From Fodinisporobacter ferrooxydans (GTDB lineage: Bacteria; Bacillota; Bacilli; Tumebacillales; MYW30-H2): 64,000 nt of DNA. Positions 17,425 to 24,985 of the stretch are shown here, in pieces. The position numbers and the translations under genes are program-made. The stretch's first letter is position 1. Each line of letters starts with the position of its first letter. The DNA is taken from NCBI RefSeq assembly GCF_022818495.1, contig NZ_CP089291.1:62001-126000 (forward strand), written 5' to 3'. The notes beneath the pieces are model-generated. The model saw nothing but the letters and a program-made list of their open reading frames with translations, was not told the DNA's origin and made no database searches.

Positions 17425-18093
17425 TTATATTGGGTAGCCTGTCAAAATAAATTTATCGTTACCCTTCTTTTTCAACACTAACATTACTCGCGAACACTTT
17501 TGAGGTTTTGAGTTATGACTTGCAATTTTCCATCCGATAACATCCGGACCATCATAATTAAAAGTTAGAACCAATTTTGTTCGACGTTTTTTATCTTTCA
17601 TCCACAGGTTAATACTATTTTGAATTTGATGGTCTTGTAATGCTGAATCGACTATTCTTTCGGCTGTAGATCGATCTTTAAACTTTGATGCGGCTGTAAT
17701 TCCTTTATCATTCTTCATCCGCTCTCGAAGTTTCTTAAATCCAATATTAACGTGTCCTTTTAGCATATGACCGCCTTGCTTCTCATGATAAGCAAGACCG
17801 CCGCCAGGGCTTAAATGGCTATATGCTCCCATTATATCATGTTTGATTCCCTTTTTATTCCTGTTTCTTTTGGAACTGCCATAAATTTTATGCAAATCCC
17901 GGATATGTTGCCCACGAAAGCGACCGGAAAGTATGGTGCCATCCAAAGAAATCAAAACGTGATTCCCGTGAATCGTTACCCAATGTTCCCCGAGATATGG
18001 ATCTACATCAGGTAATCGTTTCTTGATAAGTAATCGGCCGTTATAGACAACTATTTGATTCCATATTGAAGGACTCGGACGTATCAAAAACAT
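17425..18093 (-). CDS. CdiA-CT-like RNase A-fold toxin, phage-borne
   Basis: 222 residues from ATG 18093, preceded by AGAGGGG. Residues 35-70 (EHWVTIHGNHVLISLDGTIL) match a linker found in phage-borne polymorphic toxins. Residues about 98-222 fit the bacterial CdiA-CT RNase A family: GGGLAYHEKQGGHMLKGHV with candidate catalytic His114, Arg123 or Arg125 in KLRER, and a C-terminal TGYP with Thr218 and Tyr220, in the places of the His/Arg/Thr/Tyr set known from the Yersinia kristensenii toxin. It would cleave RNA. Stands in the head-gene cluster near a MuF-type gene, and the gene after it probably codes immunity. Confidence 0.7.
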   Translation of the reverse strand: MFLIRPSPSIWNQIVVYNGRLLIKKRLPDVDPYLGEHWVTIHGNHVLISLDGTILSGRFRGQHIRDLHKIYGSSKRNRNKKGIKHDIMGAYSHLSPGGGLAYHEKQGGHMLKGHVNIGFKKLRERMKNDKGITAASKFKDRSTAERIVDSALQDHQIQNSINLWMKDKKRRTKLVLTFNYDGPDVIGWKIASHNSKPQKCSRVMLVLKKKGNDKFILTGYPI

Positions 18094-18159
18094 CTGCATC
18101 CCCTCTTTCATAACTCACGAATATCACGATTTTGCATTCGTGCTTTATTCTAAGAAAAA

Positions 18160-18180
18160 AACTCTCTATATTAGAGAGCA
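18160..18180 (-). terminator. Terminator between antirepressor and toxin genes
   Basis: CTCTCTAATATAGAGAG followed by TTTTTTTC on the minus strand. It ends the antirepressor transcript 12 nt after that gene and insulates the toxin gene. Confidence 0.75.
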
Positions 18181-18191
18181 TCAAAGGAGTA

Positions 18192-18977
18192 TTATTTCGC
18201 TTTTTCAAGTTCACGGTCTAAATTTGCAACGATTCCTCGCTTCGTCAGTAACTCGTGGATAAATAACCGACCTTTTTGCGTCCATCGAGTATTCATCTTT
18301 ACACTGCGTTGGCCGCTGTTATGTAGAACATCAATCGTCTGCGATTTTGTATATCCGTACGCATGGTACTTTTTATACAACAGCCATTGATCGTTTTGCT
18401 TATACTGAACCTTTTCCTCATTTAGGATTTTGTTGAGTTCCTGTCCGGTTAGTCCATAGTCTTTCGCAATCTGTGTAATCGTTACCGTATCGGTTGACTG
18501 AAGGATTTGGTCAAGATACGTAACCTTCGGTTCGTACTCTGCAACACGTTGTTCTAACATCAAGTTCTCGGTCTCTAATGCCCTTCTGCGCTTTTCTTCC
18601 TCAATCCACCTTTGAGCTCGTTGAACCGGATCATCAATTTCGTAGGAAGGTCGATTACTAAGCCTGATCTCTTTTCGCATCTGATTAAACTCTGCGATGT
18701 ACTTTTCTTTGAATTCCATTGCTTTTTGTCCAGTGTATCCCATAACCAAGAGGGTGAATCCATCTTGTGTCATAATATATTTAGGTAATTCCTTGTTCTG
18801 ACTGGTGTTATATGAGGAGAGCACGAAATTGTGCCTTCCAAATTCTTCACTGCAACCAAGTTCACGAATGTCTTGTAGAACACGTTTGTGATCTTTTCCA
18901 AACACTTCTGCTACCGTCAAGCTATCTGTTACCGGTTGTTTGTTCTGTACAAAAACGAGTTGATTCATTCCATTCAC
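18192..18977 (-). CDS. Rha/KilAC-type phage antirepressor
   Basis: 261 residues. The N-terminal Rha domain starts at LVFVQNKQPVTDSLTVAEVF with GKDHKRVLQDIRELGC and continues with YIMTQDGFTLLVMGYTGQKA. A charged helix near 105-150 leads to a KilAC/antirepressor C-terminal domain (TVTITQIAKDYGLTGQELNK ... RWTQKGRLFIHELL). Such proteins counter phage repressors or host regulators. It lies next to an XRE pair, its likely targets, within a moron block in the late region. Confidence 0.8.
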   Translation of the reverse strand: MNGMNQLVFVQNKQPVTDSLTVAEVFGKDHKRVLQDIRELGCSEEFGRHNFVLSSYNTSQNKELPKYIMTQDGFTLLVMGYTGQKAMEFKEKYIAEFNQMRKEIRLSNRPSYEIDDPVQRAQRWIEEEKRRRALETENLMLEQRVAEYEPKVTYLDQILQSTDTVTITQIAKDYGLTGQELNKILNEEKVQYKQNDQWLLYKKYHAYGYTKSQTIDVLHNSGQRSVKMNTRWTQKGRLFIHELLTKRGIVANLDRELEKAK

Positions 18978-18983
18978 CTTCCT

Positions 18984-19232
18984 TTAATAAACCAAGTGAT
19001 TGTGATCTGGTCGCATAAATGGCATTGATTCAACAATTTGCTTTTCGACTTTATACGCTAGTCTTTGGATTGAATCAAAAGCATGTTGTTTGGTATACAT
19101 TTCGTCGTCGGATAAAGAATTCAAAATACCCAGTAATTCCCCGTATAAATCGAGTTTATCCATGATATCCAAACAAACATTCTTCTGTTTTTCATTAAAG
19201 CCTATTGGTTCAACAAATATTCGGTTGTTCAT
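18984..19232 (-). CDS. Small helical protein, unknown
   Basis: 82 residues from ATG 19232 (MNNRIFVEPIGFNEKQK), chosen because GGGGATAG precedes it. Mostly helical with no motif I recognise. Seven nt upstream of the antirepressor gene and likely co-transcribed with it. Confidence 0.55.
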   Translation of the reverse strand: MNNRIFVEPIGFNEKQKNVCLDIMDKLDLYGELLGILNSLSDDEMYTKQHAFDSIQRLAYKVEKQIVESMPFMRPDHNHLVY

Positions 19233-19349
19233 TTCAGCTATCCCCTTGTCTAGCACACCTAAGATTTGCTAAAATGGATAGCAAATGCGCATAAGTGTGC
19301 GTTTATCGGTAAGTCACCTTGAGCTTCTTGGCGGGAGAGCAAGGTGGCT

Positions 19350-19574
19350 TTATTTTTGTAACGAACAAGTATCGCTCTCACGCATCAGTAATTCTCCAAC
19401 ATCAGCATCAAAAAATCGAAGCAACGAATCTAAAGTGTTGTACTGTATCCCATTGTTCTTATCAAAGTAAATCGCTGTAAGAGTAGTTCTGGATAAACCT
19501 GTTCTCTTTGATAACTCCGAAATGGATCTAATTTTTTTGTTTGCCATTAACTTCGCTAAGTTTGATTTAATCAT
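19350..19574 (-). CDS. XRE-family (HTH_26-like) regulator, minus partner
   Basis: 74 residues from ATG 19574 with AGGAGGTGA upstream. Helix-turn-helix in ISELSKRTGLSRTTLTAIYF, followed by the YozG-type LDSLLRFFDADVGELL. It is a clear paralogue of the divergent gene at 19743-20246 (both have SRTTLTA, then NGIQ or AGIQ and TLD). It probably represses from the shared intergenic region. Confidence 0.8.
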   Translation of the reverse strand: MIKSNLAKLMANKKIRSISELSKRTGLSRTTLTAIYFDKNNGIQYNTLDSLLRFFDADVGELLMRESDTCSLQK

Positions 19575-19583
19575 TTTTATCAC

Positions 19584-19742
19584 CTCCTATTTGTACGATT
19601 TAAACAATATTATATATAAAATGTACAATAAACTGTATATTTTATAGTTCATATAGTACATAAATATTTTTTGGTTGTCAATATCATTTGAACAAAAAAA
19701 TGGTTAAAATGTTCAATATACGCTGCTGAACGGGGTGCAAAT
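19584..19742. promoter_or_regulatory. Divergent promoter/operator region of the late-region XRE pair
   Basis: Very AT-rich space between two divergent paralogous XRE genes. It holds several GTAC-centred sites (near 19595, 19620 and 19658) and the inverted repeat TTGAACA (19688-19694) / TGTTCAA (19710-19716). Probably carries both promoters. Confidence 0.55.
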
Positions 19743-20246
19743 ATGATCAAATGTAATTTGGCTGTTTTATTAGCTGAACGCGGTCTAAAAATCGCTGATG
19801 TTTTTAAAGCTACTAAAATATCAAGAACGACTTTAACCGCTCTCTATTACAACACATCGGCAGGAATTCAATTTGATACTTTAGATAAATTGAGTGACTA
19901 TTTACGTGTTGAACCTGGCGACCTTATTAAGTATCTTGATTTTTCATTCAATATCATCGAATCTGATTATCAAATGCCTAATCTTTTCATGAAGATAGAA
20001 ATAGAAATACGGAATAAAAAAATCCAAGGAGAATCCATAATCACCGTATCTAACGATTGCGATGAATCTAGCGATAAAGAAATAACCATATCAATAAAAT
20101 ACCCTGATGATATTTATAATGAAATTTCAAAACTGCCTCAACTTTTCGTTGGAGAGCTCGAGACATCAATAGTAGATAAAGTTTTAAACATGATAGAGTT
20201 ACATAATGGTTCAAGGCCCAATACTTATCTTTTGATTGTGGAATGA
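19743..20246 (+). CDS. XRE-family regulator with C-terminal extension
   Basis: 167 residues. The N-terminal 65 residues are an HTH_26-like domain (IADVFKATKISRTTLTALYY) closely related to the divergent 74-residue gene. The C-terminal 100 residues are an unrecognised beta/alpha domain (LFMKIEIEIRNKKIQGESII ... GELETSIVDKVLNMIELHNG), perhaps for oligomerisation or sensing. A plus-strand gene in the minus-strand late region, hence a separately regulated moron. Confidence 0.75.
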   Translation: MIKCNLAVLLAERGLKIADVFKATKISRTTLTALYYNTSAGIQFDTLDKLSDYLRVEPGDLIKYLDFSFNIIESDYQMPNLFMKIEIEIRNKKIQGESIITVSNDCDESSDKEITISIKYPDDIYNEISKLPQLFVGELETSIVDKVLNMIELHNGSRPNTYLLIVE

Positions 20247-20263
20247 AAACAATTGATTTCATC

Positions 20264-20291
20264 AAAAAAGAGCCCAGATTGAGGCTCTTTT
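20264..20291. terminator. Bidirectional terminator
   Basis: AAAAGAGCC-cagattga-GGCTCTTTT between two convergent genes; A-run before and T-run after the stem allow termination on both strands. Confidence 0.85.
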
Positions 20292-20293
20292 GT

Positions 20294-20629
20294 TTATACC
20301 GAAGCAATTTCTGAAGATGCGCTTGGCCTACTACCTAACTTTGTAACTGGGGTTTTCCCTTTTTTGCTATAAATCTTCTTTGCAGCATAAAAAGAGCCGA
20401 TGCTGACAGTTCCATCTTCATCGACTTCATAATCGGCAATATAATATTTTCCGTCTTTCTCAACCACAAATTCATCTTCATACACATCAACAATATAAGG
20501 ATAATCAACCCAATAGTCACCCGTCTGACTTTTCTTACCGTATTTTTGTTGTACGATCGATGCTAATTCCTGTTGCAAATCATTATAGCTATAATTACCC
20601 AGCGATTTTTCCAATCGTGACTTAGCCAA
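20294..20629 (-). CDS. Small phage protein, unknown
   Basis: 111 residues with a central beta-rich segment (VDVYEDEFVVEKDGKYYIAD). Overlaps the upstream gene by 8 nt, so co-translated. No family recognised. Confidence 0.55.
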   Translation of the reverse strand: MAKSRLEKSLGNYSYNDLQQELASIVQQKYGKKSQTGDYWVDYPYIVDVYEDEFVVEKDGKYYIADYEVDEDGTVSIGSFYAAKKIYSKKGKTPVTKLGSRPSASSEIASV

Positions 20630-20846
20630 CTTCTACACCTCTATCCTTTGGTCTTTTATACGCTTTTTCAGTTGTTCCCTTTGGACTTGTAACATGATAA
20701 ACCTCAAGCCTGCCTTTACGTTCCCATTCGCGCAGCTGCTTACGATCTACACCACATGATTGTTTTAATGTGCTTGCAAGTACCGGCTGCCCTGTGTGCA
20801 GCTCAAAATGATCACAAATAGCCCAACATTGTCCGATTGATGTCAT
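20622..20846 (-). CDS. Small wHTH-like protein
   Basis: 74 residues. VLASTLKQSCGVDRKQLREWERKGRLEVYHV looks like a winged-helix or MerR-like DNA-binding motif. Starts within the stop of the upstream gene (TAATG overlap). Function unknown. Confidence 0.55.
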   Translation of the reverse strand: MTSIGQCWAICDHFELHTGQPVLASTLKQSCGVDRKQLREWERKGRLEVYHVTSPKGTTEKAYKRPKDRGVEVG

Positions 20847-21007
20847 TACTTAAACAGCCTCCAATCCAATTCTTTACCACAACCGCTGCACACTATTTTT
20901 TTTACATCTAAACTTACTGTATTGGTATGCGAACACTGACATTTCACCAATAATGCCGGTGTATTATCGTCTTTTCTTAACTGTTCCGTAACGGATATTG
21001 GACGCAT
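20846..21007 (-). CDS. Zn-ribbon micro-protein
   Basis: 53 residues (MRPISVTEQLRKDDNTPALL...). Two Cys pairs, CQCSH and CSGCGKE, form a minimal zinc ribbon of the Com-like kind, which in Mu regulates mom translation. Starts 2 nt from the MuF-type gene stop, with GAGGGATTAAC upstream. Role here unknown. Confidence 0.6.
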   Translation of the reverse strand: MRPISVTEQLRKDDNTPALLVKCQCSHTNTVSLDVKKIVCSGCGKELDWRLFK

Positions 21008-21008
21008 G

Positions 21009-22235
21009 TTAATCCCTCGTTTTCATACTATCTTTGACTGGCGTGATCATCTTGTAACCTTTTATGTAACGTACCATGTAGCAATGGCAGAAAGGATGTG
21101 CTAAAGCATTCGGTACCCATCCACCTTCTTCGCCGATCCTACTGGCTTTAAGGCCAATCTGCATGCCGCCTGTCTCCTGAACGTTCCGCAGGATTTCACT
21201 CAACTTAAATATCTTTGGTGTTCCATCTGGTTCTAGATAAAGCTCCTTACAGTATTTGCAAGCTGTAGGCTGAACGTGATAGTACACATCGATTTCATCC
21301 GGATCGCCGCCGCCCTCCACTTGAATGTTGACGAGACGGCCTAAATTTGTTGCATACCGAATTTCTGATACAGCGACCCTATCCCAGTCCCGACTCATAT
21401 CTGCCGCTTTAAAACGGTTCTTTAACTCTGTTGATAGTTCGCGCCATCCTTTTACTTGCTTATCGGTTGAAAGCAGATGCTGAACCTCTTCCGGGCTTAA
21501 ACGTTCTGCATTATACGTGGTATGCTTTAGGTCGCCACTGAAATACCCTTGCACAATATCATGCAGTGCAGACTTGTTATTGTTTAATATGACTTCCTCC
21601 GCTACATCTCCAAATTTCACACCGCATGATTTGATGTACTTAGCGGCATTTTGCTTGGCCGCATCCAGTACCAATCGATCCATTCGACTTAACGGAAGCT
21701 TTTTCACCATTCGAACCATTTCAGCATAGGTGCTACTGTTTGTAAGAACATCCGCTAATCTGCCAGCCACATACGCCTGTCGAATCCACGTTTCCAAGTC
21801 TTCGTCTGGCTTTTCGATTCCTGCTTTGGCCCATCGTTTTTGAAGATCCTTAGGAATGTTGTAACGAATGCCAATTGCTGCACGAAAATGGCTTTCGATC
21901 AGCATTTTCAGTTCGTCGATCTGCTCTTGACTCAAAAGAGGAGGCGGCTCGTTTTCGGCTTTCCGTAGAAATGATTTGCCTTTTCTTGATACATAAGCAA
22001 ACCATTTATCAATGTTGCGGAACAAAGTCATCAGAAGCGAATTAAATTCTTCGTTCATTTTTGAAACGATAGAACGTATGTATTTTTCAGGTATTGGTTC
22101 ATCGTGATTGTGATCCTCAGACTTTTTCAGGTTCTCCAAAACCTCGTGTGCAATGCCTTCGCTATTCATTACACCAATCAAAGCTTTTGCAAGTTCAATG
22201 TTATTGATGTTTTTACGTTTCAAAACGACTTGCAT
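21009..22235 (-). CDS. MuF-type minor head (head morphogenesis) protein
   Basis: 408 residues from ATG 22235 (GAGAGGG upstream). The last third has the MuF/SPP1 gp7 pattern: SRDWDRVAVSEIRYATNLGR, then VQPTACKYCKELYLEPDGTP and the C-terminal ALAHPFCHCYMVRYI with conserved Cys residues. It acts at the portal during head assembly and DNA ejection. Lies right after the portal gene as usual. MuF proteins in temperate phages are often tied to polymorphic toxins, matching the RNase gene 3 kb downstream. Confidence 0.8.
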   Translation of the reverse strand: MQVVLKRKNINNIELAKALIGVMNSEGIAHEVLENLKKSEDHNHDEPIPEKYIRSIVSKMNEEFNSLLMTLFRNIDKWFAYVSRKGKSFLRKAENEPPPLLSQEQIDELKMLIESHFRAAIGIRYNIPKDLQKRWAKAGIEKPDEDLETWIRQAYVAGRLADVLTNSSTYAEMVRMVKKLPLSRMDRLVLDAAKQNAAKYIKSCGVKFGDVAEEVILNNNKSALHDIVQGYFSGDLKHTTYNAERLSPEEVQHLLSTDKQVKGWRELSTELKNRFKAADMSRDWDRVAVSEIRYATNLGRLVNIQVEGGGDPDEIDVYYHVQPTACKYCKELYLEPDGTPKIFKLSEILRNVQETGGMQIGLKASRIGEEGGWVPNALAHPFCHCYMVRYIKGYKMITPVKDSMKTRD

Positions 22236-22249
22236 CAGAATCACCCTCT

Positions 22250-23851
22250 CTAATCAATGATCTCGATCACCAATACCTTTTCTTCACTCTTGGATAAACT
22301 TTTGTTTAAATCCTTTGAGTCTGATTGTTTTACTTGATCTGCTGTACTTTTTTCTTCTCCCTCATTCGCGACTGGAGCTGGGCCGTTTAAATTCGTTTGC
22401 TGCTCTTGTCCAGCTTGCATTGCCTGAATATATACGGAATTGTTCGGCACATCCCCATAAGGCAAATCACCTTTTAATCCTTGCGCTCGCCGCCACTCAT
22501 TTATGGTCATTCCAACGGACGCTTGCTGATTTAATACTTCAATGCGCCGCGCTTCATCCTCGGTATCGACTTCGAAAATCATGACCAAATCATCGTAGCG
22601 CGGCTGTATGATCGTCCGTGTAATCCAATTCGCTAACCCATGGCAAATGGACTGAAACCCTTCTTCGTGAGACTGCTTGATAATATCGTCTTCACTGTTA
22701 TTACCAATCGATAAGCCACCGGCACCGCCTTTATCAACGCTAAAGTTTACGATACTGGGGTGAGCGCGATATGCAGCAGTTTTCAGTTGAATATTCATCC
22801 GCATAAGTTCCGGAAATTGAATATCCTTTGGTAACTCACGGATTTTTAACAACTCTGCTTTGAACTCCTGGTCAGCCGTTATAACCGGTATCTTCTGATA
22901 GTCACCCGATCCGGATTGATCTAACACTTGGCGTTGAAACGCTCCCAGTCCAATAGGATCGTAGTCGCCATAAATCAAAAGCAATGATTCGGGGCTATCC
23001 TGATTGAATAAACCGTCATTATACGCCCAGGCATTGAGCCAAGTAACGGTTGCTGCTATCGACTGCTCTAATAAACTCCCGGCTCCGTATGCCCATTTGT
23101 CAATTTCAACGGATGGGTTTGTAATGTCAATTGCCATTTCATCTTTCGTCCAAGTAGCAACCGGCATACCATCGACCACTTGAACATAAGCAGCATTCGT
23201 TAGATCAATCTTCGTTTCGTAATAGAAACTCTGTATGGCCCGTTCTCGGTCGTTCATCTTCTTGTTCTCCATATATTCCATGAGAACAAGCAACATTGGC
23301 CGCACCGTAGTTCCATCAATCATGTGATATTGAATCGGATTTCCTGTACGGTCTCGGGTGATAACCAATGCTTTGCGATCATACGTGAGTTCCTGATCAA
23401 CTGAAATGGCTGCGAAATCCCGGAACCCCCCGGGATGGATATCTTGGTTAACGTTATCAATGATTCGCTCCATCTCTTTGCAACGACGAATCACGTCTTC
23501 AGTGGGCTTAAAGTTCGGATCCGCATAATTTTCATGTACCACTCGAAACCCGATTTGCTTACCGGGTACGATAACACGTTTGGCAATATGTTTCATCTGG
23601 ATGATTCGGGCATTGATGATTATCTTATCGATCAACGATTTATCCCGGGCTTCGCGTAAATGTTCGAATTGCAAAGTGTTGGCAGGCTTTGTATACCCGT
23701 AACCAGTAGCACCTTGAGTCATGGACATATAGGAGAAAAACTTTCCTCTTGCAGCCCTTCCTCGTTGTTCCCTCTGCGCTTCTTCTAAACGTTTGGCCAT
23801 TGACACCGACTCCGGTACAAGAAGGCCTTTGTAATTCGACCAGTTTGGCAT
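22250..23851 (-). CDS. Portal protein
   Basis: 533 residues between terminase and the MuF-type gene. Recognisable portal features include the N-terminal HLREARDKSLIDKIIINARI, a central DGLFNQDSPESLLLIYGDYD region, and GGAGGLSIGNNSEDDIIKQS typical of large SPO1/Bacillus-type portals. It forms the dodecameric DNA channel at the head vertex. C-terminal residues 480-533 are polar and disordered-looking. Confidence 0.8.
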   Translation of the reverse strand: MPNWSNYKGLLVPESVSMAKRLEEAQREQRGRAARGKFFSYMSMTQGATGYGYTKPANTLQFEHLREARDKSLIDKIIINARIIQMKHIAKRVIVPGKQIGFRVVHENYADPNFKPTEDVIRRCKEMERIIDNVNQDIHPGGFRDFAAISVDQELTYDRKALVITRDRTGNPIQYHMIDGTTVRPMLLVLMEYMENKKMNDRERAIQSFYYETKIDLTNAAYVQVVDGMPVATWTKDEMAIDITNPSVEIDKWAYGAGSLLEQSIAATVTWLNAWAYNDGLFNQDSPESLLLIYGDYDPIGLGAFQRQVLDQSGSGDYQKIPVITADQEFKAELLKIRELPKDIQFPELMRMNIQLKTAAYRAHPSIVNFSVDKGGAGGLSIGNNSEDDIIKQSHEEGFQSICHGLANWITRTIIQPRYDDLVMIFEVDTEDEARRIEVLNQQASVGMTINEWRRAQGLKGDLPYGDVPNNSVYIQAMQAGQEQQTNLNGPAPVANEGEEKSTADQVKQSDSKDLNKSLSKSEEKVLVIEIID

Positions 23852-23886
23852 ATGTCAATGACCCCTTTCCTATGTATTTGTTGCTA

Positions 23887-24183
23887 TTACGACGGTTTTA
23901 CTTCGACTGTCTCTTGTTCTGCAGAAACATCTTGGTTTGATGTTTGTTCATCTGTTTGATCATTTGTCGGTGATGATACATCTTGATCATGAAACAAGTC
24001 TTGACCGATACCAGCCATTTCTTGCAGTGTGCTTAAACGAGTATATAACGAATTGTATTGATACTTCCCCTGTTCAATCGCTTGGTCAATTTGCTGCTTT
24101 TGCTGAATGAACTGATTCAACTGTTGACGAGTTTGCTCCACTTGAGTTTGAGTTTCATTGATCATATCTTGAATTTTTGACAT
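23887..24183 (-). CDS. Coiled-coil small protein
   Basis: 98 residues. The first 60 form a Gln/Ile-rich coiled coil (TQTQVEQTRQQLNQFIQQKQ); the tail is acidic and Thr/Gln-rich. Between terminase and portal genes; possible scaffold or packaging accessory. Unrecognised family. Confidence 0.55.
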   Translation of the reverse strand: MSKIQDMINETQTQVEQTRQQLNQFIQQKQQIDQAIEQGKYQYNSLYTRLSTLQEMAGIGQDLFHDQDVSSPTNDQTDEQTSNQDVSAEQETVEVKPS

Positions 24184-24290
24184 ACGTTTCGTCCTCCAAT
24201 TTATTCAAAATAAAAAGACCTCATTTTAATGTGTCTTTAGCAAATACAACGCATAATAAATAATTATGCGAGGTGTTTTGTTAGTGAAAG

Positions 24291-24730
24291 TGGCTTTAAT
24301 TGAACCTCTCACGACTGAAGTCGCGAGATTCCTGCTTCATCGAAGACCGCATTCCTCGCGGAATGTCTTACATCTTCTCCACAGGCTCACCCCGTAGTTC
24401 CTACGGTGTTTACTTAGCCAAAGCGTTTTATGCAGACTCTTGCAAGATGCGAAGCCCTTCTTCTTTGATATTTCGTGCCGCATTTTGATCTCTATCGTGT
24501 TCGCACCCACAGTTTGCACAGACCCATACTCGATCTGACAGGCTTAACATGACATGCTTCTCTTTGCAATCATTACATAGTTTGCTGGATGGAAAAAAAC
24601 GATCTACAAACACCACTCGTTTGTTGCCCCAATTTGCTTTGTATACCACAAATTGTTTAAACATTCCCCAACCAACATCGGCAATGCTACGTGCCAGCTT
24701 ACGATTTCGAATCAATCCAATTCCGTACGC
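24291..24730 (-). mobile_element. IS200/IS605-type remnant (tnpB 3' end and right end)
   Basis: Contains the 3' third of tnpB and the element right end, including the hairpin CTCACGACT-ga-AGTCGCGAG (24307-24326), the kind of imperfect subterminal palindrome bound by TnpA. The 5' part of tnpB and any tnpA are missing. The segment between the tnpB stop and the hairpin would encode the scaffold part of an omega RNA. Left boundary near 24720-24730 is where homology stops. Confidence 0.75.
24428..24730 (-). pseudogene. tnpB: Truncated TnpB (C-terminal domain)
   Basis: About 100 codons of the C-terminal part: NRKLARSIADVGWGMFKQFV, then the RuvC region VVFVDRFFPSSKLCNDCKEK, zinc ribbon Cys (CNDC ... 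CANCGC) and the last catalytic Asp in DRDQNAARNI. A stop codon stands immediately upstream in frame, so the N-terminal half is gone. Cannot act as a nuclease alone. Confidence 0.85.
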
Positions 24731-24969
24731 CTAGAAGCAAGTACTGGTGCTGGTTTGCGTAAGGGGTCAACGCCATTATGACAATCGTCGCATTCACATC
24801 CAACTGCCCCATGTGAAAGCTTAACCATCGATGAAGCCAGCCAACGTTTGCCGCCTTGTGAAAACTCTCTGCGGCAACGATTGCATGTAAAAGGAAAGAG
24901 AGAATCGTGTTCCTGCCATAGTACCTGTTGCACCTTGTTGCCCCGGAATCCTTGAAATGCTCTTGGCAT
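24712..24969 (-). CDS. Cys-rich protein upstream of the IS605 remnant, 3' end altered
   Basis: 85 residues with two zinc-binding pairs, CNRCRREF and CECDDCHNG. Lies 16 nt downstream of the terminase large subunit. The last few codons (RRTELD) are formed by the mobile element remnant, so the native C-terminus may have differed slightly. Function unknown. Confidence 0.5.
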   Translation of the reverse strand: MPRAFQGFRGNKVQQVLWQEHDSLFPFTCNRCRREFSQGGKRWLASSMVKLSHGAVGCECDDCHNGVDPLRKPAPVLASRRTELD

Positions 24970-24985
24970 TGATTAACACCTTCTT

